A program made the translations under genes and the position numbers. From assembly GCF_950295315.1 (NCBI RefSeq), contig NC_080171.1, forward strand, positions 28,588,682 through 28,652,681: a stretch of 64,000 nt of DNA, read 5' to 3'. This stretch comes from Erinaceus europaeus. Lineage: Eukaryota > Chordata > Mammalia > Eulipotyphla > Erinaceidae. The notes below the pieces were generated by a model, which was given only the letters and a program-made list of their open reading frames with translations, was not told the origin of the DNA and did no database searches. Each line of letters opens with the position of its first letter. The stretch's first letter is position 1. Shown here piece after piece: positions 23,921 to 33,632 of the stretch.

Positions 23921-23983
23921 AACAATTGTTATCTCCCCCACCCTCTATTTGTTTTTCCTTCTTGTTATATATTATCGGATCAA

Positions 23984-25252
23984 TGACACGGTCTGGCACC
24001 GTGGTCTCCTAGTCAAGATCTCAAGATGCCTGCCTCCATGGGTGGCCAACACTGTATCATTTCTTCTCTAAAACAGAAGATTCCGGGTGCATCTGGGTGA
24101 CAAGTCTAGCAGATGGAGACTTGTCTCAAGTGGCCTCCCCCAGGACTCTGTTCTGGCTCCTACGCTATTTAATATTTACATCAATGACCTCCCAGAAACT
24201 TCTTCAAGGAAGTTCATCTACGCCGATGACATCTGCTGTGCAACTCAGGCATCCAAGTTTGACATCCTCGAGGAAACACTCACGAAAGACATGTCTCTGA
24301 TATCTGATTACTGTAAAAAAATGGTGACTAATCCCTAGCACTGCAAAAACGGTATCATCTGTTTTCCATCTACACCATGCCTCGGCCTCGTGTGAGCTTA
24401 ATGTGCAGCTTGATGATACGAGAATCCGGCATGAAGCCCAGCCAGTCTATCTTGGCGTTACTCTCGATCGCACCCTGTCATTTCATAAACATCTCATAAA
24501 AACTACAGCAAAGGTGGGCGCGAGCAACAACATCATTGCAAGACTGGCCAGCTCCTCATGGGGCGCGAGCGCTTCCACACTACGATCATCATCTCTGGCA
24601 TTATGCTATTCCACTGCAGAATACTGTGCCCCAGTATGGTTCCGTAGCCCCCATGTCCACTTGGTCGATTCCAAATTATATTCCTCCATGAGGATAATTT
24701 CTGGAACCATCCGTTCCACCCCGGTTCCATGGCTGCCAGTTCTTAGCAACATGGCCCCGCCAGATATTCGTCAGGATGCGGCATCATCTAAGTTCATTTC
24801 CCACGTCTACGCTCGACCGGACCTGCCAATATACGCGGATATCTTCGCCCACCCTGTCCAACGCTTGACATCTCGTCACCCAATCTGGTCCCCTATGCCT
24901 ACACTTGAACTTCTCTGTTCCAGACTCTTGGAAACAGAGTTGGCAGTCAGCTGAGGTAAAGAACAAACACCTCATCACAGACCCCTGCAAGCGTCAACCC
25001 GGCTTTGACCTAGCACGTTATGATTGGGCCCTCCTCAATCGCTATCGAACAGGCCATGGCCGGTGTGCCGCTATGTCCCATCGCTGGGGAGCCAGAGACG
25101 ACCCGAACTGCCCCTGCGGCTCCAGACAGACTATGACCCACATAGTCAACGACTGCCACCTCTCCAGATTCAAAGGAGGTCTCGAAACTTTACATCAGGC
25201 TCAACCTGACGCTGTTGACTGGCTACGGAAGAAGGGCAAACGCTAGAAGAAG
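23984..25252 (+). mobile_element. Vingi-like non-LTR retrotransposon, 5'-truncated, coding frame broken
   Basis: 1269-bp copy flanked by the duplication ATCGGATCAA (23974-23983 and 25253-25262). It keeps the end of the reverse transcriptase, with a GLPQ/SVLAP/FNIYINDLP region and the YADDI catalytic box (about 24218-24232), followed by the downstream region and the Cys/His motif CPCGSRQTMTHIVNDCHL. A stop occurs near 24337. A frameshift near 24905 separates the upstream part from the final 113 codons; the other copy (13.2 kb) reads through at that point. It ends with AGAAG units. No RNase H domain follows, which fits Vingi and not Ingi. It cannot make a working enzyme as it stands. Confidence 0.8.
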
Positions 25253-25262
25253 ATCGGATCAA

Positions 25263-25620
25263 ACAACAGGCTTCACACATGGCAGGCGTATCTTCTATTG
25301 TTTAACTTTCTCCCCCAAAATTTTTTCTTTACTGAGTAGGGAAGTGTTGCTGGATAGGAATTTGGTTGGCTCTCTGTGAGAGATGATAGCAAATGGGAGT
25401 GGGGGAAGTGAGACAAGTACTACATAACCCGAGTACAGGTGTGTATGTGTGTGTGTAGGTGATTCGTTTTTGTCTTTTTTTCTGTCTGTCTCAGAGTCCA
25501 CAGGTAGAGGCACTACTCCAGCCTGACAGTGTGCTCAGGGCGTTGTCTTTTTTTCTACCAGGGTTAGCACTGGGGTTCAGTGCCAGTATGACATACCCAC
25601 CATTCCCAGTGGCCATTTTC
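25263..25620. other. Unclassified sequence right of the Vingi copy
   Basis: Short TG-rich tract at about 25440-25457. No exon or named repeat recognised. Confidence 0.35.
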
Positions 25621-25964
25621 CCTTTGTTGTTATTTTGTTTTTATCTGATAGGACAGATAAAAATTGAGAGGGAGAAAGGGCTAGGCAGTGGCACACTTGG
25701 TTAAGTGCACATATTATAGTGTGCAAGGACCCAGGTTCAAGTCTCTGGTCCCCACCTGCAGGGGGAAAGCTTCACAAATGAAGCAAGGCTACAGGTGTCT
25801 CTCTCTATCTTCCCCTCATCTCTCAATTTCTATCCAATAATAAATAAATAATAAAAATGTTTTTTTAAAAAGAAATTGAAAGTTGAGATGCCTATAGACC
25901 TGCTTCACCACTCGTGAAGCTTCCCTCTTGCAGGTGGGGAGCGGGGCTGATGCATGGTAATGTG
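25621..25964 (-). repeat. Antisense SINE split by a type-2 SINE
   Basis: Left part 25621-25680 and right part 25876-25964 belong together, the second containing 'gacctgcttcaccactcgtg'. The right end is diverged where it meets the retroviral fragment. Confidence 0.65.
25681..25870 (+). repeat. Type-2 SINE nested in an antisense SINE
   Basis: Sense copy with the tail 'tccaataataaataaataat'. Confidence 0.8.
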
Positions 25965-26042
25965 AGATCTGTGTACCCCTTTGCTCTGGACATCCGCTCT
26001 CTTCTCCACGGTGCAGCCCGACACCAGACCACCTCAACAACA
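25965..26042 (+). mobile_element. Fragment of an LTR U5 end (top strand)
   Basis: About 80 bp ending CTCAACAACA, then TT and a tRNA-Lys primer-binding site, which is the layout at the 3' edge of a class II retroviral LTR. It does not match the LTR family at 13.9 and 26.1 kb apart from the shared ACAACA end, so it comes from another family. The left boundary is uncertain because it abuts a SINE. Confidence 0.6.
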
Positions 26043-26044
26043 TT

Positions 26045-26120
26045 TGGCGCCCAACGTGGGGCACGAACCCATGACCCTGAGATTAAGAGTCTCATGCTCT
26101 ACCGACTGAGCTAGCCGGGC
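26045..26120 (-). tRNA. tRNA-Lys(CTT) copy with encoded CCA, probably reverse-transcribed and not a working gene
   Basis: The bottom strand reads a complete 76-nt tRNA: acceptor GCCCGGC, D-arm, anticodon CTT at positions 34-36 (TCTTAAT context), T-arm, G73 and then CCA. Against the mammalian tRNA-Lys(CTT) I know, it differs at position 49 (G to A, breaking the 49-65 pair) and position 58 (A to T, inside the B-box). Nuclear tRNA genes do not encode CCA; it is added after transcription. Position 58 carries N1-methyladenosine in mature tRNA, and reverse transcriptases misread it. Both facts argue that mature tRNA was copied into DNA. It sits directly at retroviral primer-binding sites on both sides. 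Automatic tRNA finders will probably call it a gene. Confidence 0.85.
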
Positions 26121-26136
26121 CCCACGTTGGGCGCCA
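26119..26136 (-). other. Retroviral primer-binding site for tRNA-Lys
   Basis: Bottom strand TGGCGCCCAACGTGGGGC, a perfect 18-nt complement of the 3' end of the adjacent tRNA copy. It lies two bases (AA) beyond the LTR end, the normal position. It shares two bases (GC) with the 5' end of the tRNA copy. Confidence 0.9.
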
Positions 26137-26138
26137 TT

Positions 26139-26675
26139 TGTTGTTAAAATTTTCGGAGGCTCTGGCTGGCCGGTCTTGCTTCACGGCGGTGAACAGAGAC
26201 GCGGAGACAACGGCTGGGCAGGGAAGCTGTATTTCTTTATTCAGGAACAACGATTCATAAACTAAGACAAACTAAGCACCAAACAGAACTCTGCTGTCTC
26301 TTTGCGGCGGCGCAAGCACTCTTTCTTTTACTCTTGAACTCAGGAACTCAGGAACTCTCCAACTCTGGCACTCTCTCTTACTCTGAAACTCTCAAACTCA
26401 AGAACTCAGGAACTCTCGGACTCAGGAACTCTGTCACTCTGGAACTCTCATACTTGAGAGCCCTCTGAAACTCTGGCACACTGGAACTCTCTCTTACTCT
26501 GTAACCCTGAAACTCTCCAACTCAGGAACTCCGGAACTCTGTCACTCTCGAACTCAGGAACCCTCTCCCGGGGTTCCTCTGGGGCGGGGCCAAGCGGGCC
26601 CACGAAATTAGCAGGCCTGATCCAATTCTCTTGGCGGGGGGAGGGCTAGGACAAACCAATGTAAAGCATACGACA
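26139..26675 (-). mobile_element. LTR of the class II ERV family, with expanded internal minisatellite
   Basis: 537-bp LTR on the bottom strand, starting TGTCGTATGC and ending TTTTAACAACA. Its first 80 bases and last 120 bases match the 360-bp LTRs at 13.9 and 15.9 kb. The extra length comes from a degenerate GAACTC-type repeat array at about 26314-26570. Almost no internal retroviral sequence follows; the primer-binding site runs straight into the tRNA copy. Confidence 0.85.
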
Positions 26676-26683
26676 TACAGGTT

Positions 26684-26951
26684 CTTTTTTTTTAATATTT
26701 ATTTATTCATTTTCCCTTTTTGTTGTCCTTGTTTTTATTGTTGTCGTCGTTGTTGACTAGGATAGAGTGAAATGGAGAGAGGAGGGGGAGACAGAGAAGG
26801 GGAGAGAAAGATAGACACCTGCAGACCTGCTTCACTGCTTGTGAAGCGACCCCCTACAGGTGGGGAGCCGGGGGCTTGAACTGGGATCCTTACGCCGGTC
26901 CTTGTGCTTTGTGCCACCTGCGCTTAACTGCTGCACTACTGCCCGACTCCC
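26684..26951 (-). repeat. Type-1 SINE
   Basis: Antisense, full length, starting 8 bp beyond the LTR. Confidence 0.88.
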
Positions 26952-27237
26952 AGGTACATGTTCTTGTCAAAGTTCAGGAGAATTCAGAGACCAAAACACC
27001 AGGAAGAGGCAGATCAGATTCACTGGATGAGGAAAGCAGAAGTATACACTCTCAGAGGGGAAATGAGGATGGATTTCAGAGTGAACCATGTGTTGCTAGC
27101 TTTGGAGGTTCAGATTATTATAGGCTCTGCCTCGGATATGCAGCATTTCCTTGGGGAAGGTAGAATGACTATTATTTATTAATTTATTAGAGGGCTGGAA
27201 CAGGAAAGGTTCTTTTTTCTAGAAAAAGAGGTGTTTC
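26952..27237. other. Unclassified sequence
   Basis: No exon or repeat family recognised. A 95-codon frame across 26876-27163 starts inside the SINE and has no known similarity. Confidence 0.35.
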
Positions 27238-27583
27238 AGGGGCTGGGTGCTCGTGCATCTGGTTGAGTGCACATTATCACATACAAGGACTCTGGCTCAA
27301 TCCCTTGCAGGGTGAGGGAATATTCATGAGTGGTGAAGCAGGTATGTAAGTGTCTCTCTATCACCCCCTCCCTTCTCAATTTCTTTTTTTTTAATATTTT
27401 TTATTTATTCATGAGAAATCTAGGAGAAAGAACCAGACATCACTCTGATACATGTGCTGCCAGGGACTGAACTTGGGACCTCATGCTTGAGAGTCCAATG
27501 CTTTATCCACTATGCCACCTCCCAGACCACTCTTCTCAATTTCTATCTCTATCCAATGAATACATAAAATATTAAAAAAGAAA
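27238..27583 (+). repeat. Type-2 SINE split by a type-4 SINE
   Basis: Body at 27238-27384 and tail at 27532-27583. The duplicated CTTCTCAATTTCT (27372-27384, 27532-27544) is the TSD of the inserted copy. Confidence 0.85.
27387..27531 (-). repeat. Type-4 SINE with 13-bp TSD
   Basis: Antisense, inserted into the tail of a type-2 SINE. It is younger than its host. Confidence 0.88.
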
Positions 27584-28264
27584 AGGTGGTGTTTCCCAGG
27601 AATTCAAGGCTCTCCTATTTTTTTTTTTTTTTTTTATCATTTTACAACTATCACATCATCAAATACATGATGGGGCCCTCCCAGCCCGAATGGAGATTTC
27701 ATTATGATGGTACAGTGGGGCTCAGGGACATGCAGCAGATATTTCAGTCACCTTCTTGACTCAAATTGGTTTCTTCCAGTACTTATTTGTGGCTTGGTCC
27801 CTAAGGAAGTAATCAGGCTTATGTCCAACAAGTTCTGGTTTTGTGTTGAACTGACAGTGGAGGATGGGTATCCTTCTGACCAATCTAGCCTGTCTCAAAA
27901 ATGTAATGACCAGTCCCCAACCCATCACTTCCTCTAACTTGTGCAGTTGCCAAGGTCAGCAGGTGGAGCAGACTGAACCCTCCCACATGGTCACCACACA
28001 CATAGCTATAGCTACCTTAGCCATTTTGTCCCACTGTGGTTGCCTCCTATGGTGTCTCCTCCATGGCCACTTCCCCTTTAAGCCCCAGAGCCCTGCCTTG
28101 CCCTGAGTCAGCAGGTAGTGACCCTATAAGGATGTCTGCATTCTTCTGAGCCAGTCCTGGAGGTCCCTTAGGTCCCTCAGGATGCAGGGGCCTGTGGAGC
28201 ATAGCAGTCCTAGAGTATTGTCTCGCCCACCTAATAAAAAGCCATAAAAACCACTCCTTGCTCT
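27584..28264. other. Unclassified sequence beyond SAPCD2
   Basis: Begins with a T-run (27618-27636), which may be the tail of an old antisense retrocopy. The following sequence matches no family I know. Confidence 0.35.
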
Positions 28265-30355
28265 TATTTCCAAGGATCTTTTATTGCATATATATTCCTC
28301 TTATCTCTGGTATTATCTAAGTGGTGAGTCTGCAGATGGTTCCTCAGCTTCCCTGGTAGATGTTTACTCTGCACTGGGGAGGGTCTGAATCTGCCGGTAC
28401 TCATACTCTGCAGACATCAAGCTGCCAGAAACTCCAGGCCTAGCGATCATTTCTCTAGAGCAGGGGTTCTCCACACACTCAAGACCTTTGTTGATGTGGA
28501 GACAGTCAGGCTATCACACTAGTGTCTGTATACACACCACTGACATTTAGAGGACAGAGGCCAGGGAGGCAGCTAAAGTCCAGGGGTTGGCAGCCCCACA
28601 GGACCTGCTTGAGCATGTTTCAGAGGATGTTTGTTTTTGCTGTCACCTGGGCCCTGCCGCCTAGGACCACTTAGTCTCCTTTTGCCTTGCCTAAGGTCCA
28701 CAGGTAGTCTGATTGCAGGACCAGATGGGAGAGGTTGTGTCTGTGTCCTGAATGGAATAGCAGGGCCAACAGAGCTGCTGGAAGTGACTTGTGTGGCCTG
28801 ATGAAGTCCTGCATGTGGTCCTCCTAGAGGAGTAAGCCTGGGGTACACCCCTCTCCCGTATTCTTCCTTCCTAAGCAAGTCATAAAGGAATGCAGAATTG
28901 CCCTGGGGACCTCTCCAAGGACACCTAGCTCACTGGTTTTGTTGTGGTCACTGTGGTGAAGGCTGGGTAGGAGTAAGCATGGTGGCGGGGGGCTCTGGGT
29001 AACAGGTCTGGTGCATGAGGGACAGGTCCAAGAACTGTGACAAAAGCTGGCTTGGGGCTGTCCCATGGGGACCCTCCAGTCTGTTGACCAAAGGACACTT
29101 CCTGGGGATGCTAGTTTGACTAGCACCATAGCCCACCTGGGGACATATCCTGTCCTTTAGGGGTCTTCCTGTCCCCTGTCCAAGGGAGCCTAGTTAAGAG
29201 ATTTAAGCCTCTTAAAACCCCTGGCCAGCCCTCCTCCCATGCAAGTAAGAGTATTTGCATGCTGAACTGATCTGGGGTGCCCCAACCCCTACGGGTCCTG
29301 AGCACAGTGTGGGGAGCTGTTGAGTCCAGGCTGTTGTGATAGGATAGCACAGAGCTGGGGCCAGCAGAAACATTCACCCTATATCCTATACCCTTTTCTG
29401 TGGCCAGAGCACCCCCAGGGCTATGGGGAACTGTGCATATAAACTCTTCAGGTACAGAAGTCTGTGGCTGAGCAGGGAGTTCCCCCCTGGGGGCCTGACC
29501 CAAGATAGGGACCCTGCCTCTTCCTGAGTCTTGTTCCCCTTTTCTGTGGCTGAGCAGAAGTATTTTGCCAGCATGGGCCTCTGACTCACTGGGGTAGGGA
29601 CAGGAGTGGGCCAGGCCCCCCATGCCAGTGTCTGTGGAGTGTTGAATCCTGGAGGTGCACCCTTCAAACTACTTGGAGGCGTGCTATAACTCAGCCACCC
29701 TAGTAAGGTGGTGTGGTTGTCTCAGGCCCTGATCTCAGGGCTTCTCTGTGGGGCTATCTGGATGGGGTGAAGGCTCAGGAGGGCTGGTGTGGGCTAGGGT
29801 GTTGGGGGGACAAGGTGACAGCTTACTGAAGAAGCCCCTTCCAAACACAGGCACAGCTCCCTTAGAAGCCACCACCATCTATTCCTGGCTAGGGGCCAGG
29901 CCCCTAGATTTGAGGCTGACAGAGGGTGATGGCCGTGGGGCCCTCCCAGGTATCTCTTAACACCCCAGGCTTGCTCCCACCTTGCTCCCAACTGTGACAC
30001 ATGGGCGGAGCCCCAGTCCTGTGCTGACTGCTCACAAGGCGCCCTCTGCTGGCCACTGTCAGAAGCGCAGCCCAGTGTGTCCAGTGCCTTTTACTGTGAT
30101 CTCAGTTGGCAGCAGGGACAGGACATCTGTAAACATGGGGCCTGCCACCTGAGATCTTGTAAACATGAAGAGGGACCCTACTGTCTACCCCAAGTGTCAG
30201 CAACAGTTTCTGGTTTCACCAGCACAATGGTGGGGTCCCCATCTTTAGTCAGTCACCCCCAGAGGTTAGGCTATGCTCTACTGGTCTTCAGTCTGGGAGG
30301 TGGGGTTCAGGAAGCCCACTGGGCTGACTGCCAGCCTGCCTTGTGTCCATGGCAG
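28265..30355 (-). other. SAPCD2: SAPCD2 3' UTR (inferred)
   Basis: About 2.1 kb free of SINEs between the SAPCD2 stop codon and the first bottom-strand AATAAA at 28280-28285. In a region where SINEs occur every few hundred bases, their absence fits transcribed, constrained sequence. The extent is inferred from the signal position and is not demonstrated. Confidence 0.5.
28280..28285 (-). terminator. SAPCD2: Candidate SAPCD2 polyadenylation signal
   Basis: TTTATT on the top strand, AATAAA on the gene strand, 2.07 kb after the stop codon. A nearer variant signal cannot be excluded. Confidence 0.45.
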
Positions 30356-33300
30356 CTAGATGAAGGTGGAGTCCAGAGGCCCTGTCTCCTGCTGGCTGAG
30401 TGCGCGGGCCTCAAACAGCTGCTTGATGAGAGCGGACTTCTCCTGCTCCAGCTGTGTGATGCGTTCACTCTTGTCCGTCACCTCCTGGGCAGGCAGGCGG
30501 GCAGGCAGGCAGGCAGGCGGTCATGTAGGGGAGGGCTACTCAGGGTGCCGATTCCTCCACCCCTCCCCGCACCTTACCTGGGTGAGCAGCCGGTTCTGTT
30601 CCTTCAGCATGAGTATGGTTTGCTGCTGCCAGCCAGGGGCCAAGGGTGAGGCAGGTGCCAGGGTGGGACCTGGGGGGCCGGAGGAGGTTGAGGGCAGAGC
30701 CTGTGGGAAGGGCATGGTTGGTACTGGGCGCTACTCAAGCATCAGGGAGAGGAGCTCACCCAGCTGGCCTTGGGTCCTGGGGTGTCAGGGAACCTGGGGC
30801 CACTCACCCTGCAAGCACAGGCTGCAGCTAGCAGTTCCCCCAGGCACCGGGCCACCTCCTGGACCTTGGGCAGCAGCTGTCCTAGCAGGCGGGGGCTCCC
30901 CTCAGCCCCAAAGTCCTGGGAGGAAAAGCAAGGAGGCGTGGTTAGAGAGCGGGCCCAGCCTGGACTGGTTGTATTACCTCATGGGTTCCTGACCCCCAAA
31001 TACTGCTCAGAGACCACAGGCAGCCAGACAGGAGGATGGTGAGGAACACCTATCCCTCATCACATTGGAGTCCCAGAACCCTGGCATCAATGCCCTGGGC
31101 TCAGCCAGTCCTACAGGCAGGGAAGGAGCTGGGTAGGGGCCACTGGAGGGGGGGGTTCACTCACGGCACTGGCCCTGCTCTGACCCAGATGGCGCTGGCG
31201 CTCCTGCACACGCTGTAGCTGCTGCTGGTACCAGTCCCTGCCACAAGCCATCATCTCCAGGCCCTGCAGCAGTACCTCCTTCTCCTGTTCCAGCTCCTTC
31301 ATCTGCTTCAGCTGTAACACAGGGGCACGTGCCAGTGAGCATGCACGTGCAGCAACAAGCCATAAGACTCCAGCTCAAGCACACCCAGCCCCGCTGTCAC
31401 AGTAGCACAAGCCTGGATGTGTGCAACACCCCCTGACGCTGGGGGCAGCTCCGTTCCCCTTTGGGGCCCTGGTCTCCCACAGCCCTTCCCAGGAGCCTCC
31501 TTGGGGAGAGAGCCACTGCCCCCAGCTTAGCACACTCTGGGGTGAGAGGTGAGCATGAAGTAGGGAGGAAATAAGCAACTCTCAATCCACCTTTAAGAAC
31601 CTAAAAGTCTTATAATGACATAAATGAAATAGCATAATGAAATAGCATAATGACAAATGTAAACAAGTTTTCATATCTGGACCAGCGACATAGCTCACTT
31701 GGATAGTGTGTTGCTTTGCCTTGTTCGTGACCCAGGTTCAAGCCCACGCCCTACAATATTGAAGGAAGCTTTGGTGTTGTGGTCTGTTTCACTCTTTTGT
31801 TCCCCCTTTGCCTCTCTTTCTATTTAAAAATAAATACAAATAATGATAATAATAACGAAAAGCCAGAACTCAGCAGTGCTCTGGTTAAAAAAAAAGAAAA
31901 AAAAAAGGGGGGGGCGTGGCCCAGGAGGTAGTCCAGTGGATAAAGCATTGGACTCTCAAGCATGAGGTCATGAGTTCAATCCCTGGCAGCACATGTACCA
32001 GATGTCTGGTTCTTTCTCTCTCCTCCTACCTTTCTCATTAATAAATAAATAAAAGATTAAAAAAAAAAAGAAGAAAAGAAAAAGGAAAAAAGGGGCTGGA
32101 GAAATAGCATAATGGTTATGGAAAAAGACTCTCATGCCTGAGGCACCAAATGTCTCAGGTTGAATCACCACCATAAACCAGAACTGAGCAGTGCTCTGGT
32201 AAAAAATAAATAACTAAATCAGCAGCCTGAGCAATGGCAGTGGCTAAAGCATTGCATTCTTTTAAAAAAAATTTTTTTTACTATTTTTTTAAAGAATTTA
32301 TTTATTTATTCATGAGAAAGATAGGAGGAGAGAAAGAAGCAGACATCACTCTGGTACATGTGCTGCCAGGATCGAACTCAGGACCTCATGGTTGAGAATC
32401 CAGTGCTTTATCCACTATGCTACTTCCTGGACCACAAGCATTGCATCCTTAAGCATGAAGTTCAAAGTTTGATCCCTGGCATTGCAAGTGCCAGAGTGAT
32501 ACTTGATTCTATTCCTCCTCCTCCTCCTCCTCCTCCTTCTCTCTCTCTCTCTCTATCATCTTCTTTCCCTCTCTATTTCTGTCTCTATCCAAAATAAATA
32601 AATAAATGATTTAGAAAATTTTTAGAAGGACTTGAAAAATCTCTATATGCCACCTTGTTAGCTAGCAAAGTATTCTGGGAGGAAAAGTATTAGTTTCACC
32701 CCACCCCCACCCCCATCCCCAGGGAGAGAGCTATGACTAAGGAAGGTGAGGAAACATTCCTGGTCATGTGCTAGATTGGCTGCTGGAGCCCACGCTGAAA
32801 CCAGTCAGGTCTTAGACCTGGGGTTCATCCCCCCACTGCCAAACTCTTACCTCCCTATCAGCTCAGGTTCAGAGGTGCTCCTGCCTCTATTCCTCCTTTC
32901 CTCAGAAGACTTCTTCACCTCAGTCAAGATATATGGAGCCAGTACTACCTCCCAGGAGACCACCTGTCCCCCCACCTCCTGCCATGCCTCACCAGATCAC
33001 AGTCCACGCCATTGGTGATGGTGTACCTCCGACGTTCCCCACGGGCACGAGGGGCCCGCTGGGTGGCCCCCACTCCTGGCTCCCAGGACCTGCAGCCCAA
33101 GACACCTATGTAGAGAATCAGGTCTTTGTTCATGTGCAGACCTATCTGGGCAAGTCCAGTTCTGCAGCCAGCTTCTGAGAGTTCATCCTTCTCACATAGG
33201 CACACACCCCAAAATAGATCACCCAGGCCTGGGACCCCACCCTACCCCCTCCCACCTGCCTGGGGGAGGGTCTGTGTGTCCCCCAAAGCTGCACATTTGC

Positions 33301-33577
33301 ACACATAGGGGAGGATAGGGAGCCCTCTGGCGGTCTCTACAGTCCCAGAACTCTTCAACTCCCAAGGCAGCCAGGGAAAGAAGCCCTTGGATGCTCCTGT
33401 AGGCACCAGTCTGTTTAAGGGTGACACAATTTGTGAGGTGAACTGTGGGGGAGGTAGAGTGAAGCCAGAACTTCCCTAAGAATGGGGGGTGGTGGGAACA
33501 AAGATCATCTCGTACAAACAGGAGTTTCTGGTGACTCCAGGGTCCCTGTAGTGAATGTCATCACCGTCACCTCCTGT

Positions 33578-33632
<55 letters not shown>

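Noticed and set aside
26045..26136. Assembly fold-back as the cause of the inverted primer-binding sites
   Set aside because: Considered because the two sites are inverted, but the flanks on the two sides are different sequences and the symmetry is limited to the tRNA-complementary bases plus the ACAACA LTR ends. A long-read check is still listed under findings.
33048..33105. Alternative acceptor (CCAG, about 33050) for SAPCD2 exon 2 in the same phase
   Set aside because: It keeps frame but would drop residues that align with human CRALEADSGDA. The acceptor at 33107-33106 gives a gap-free alignment.
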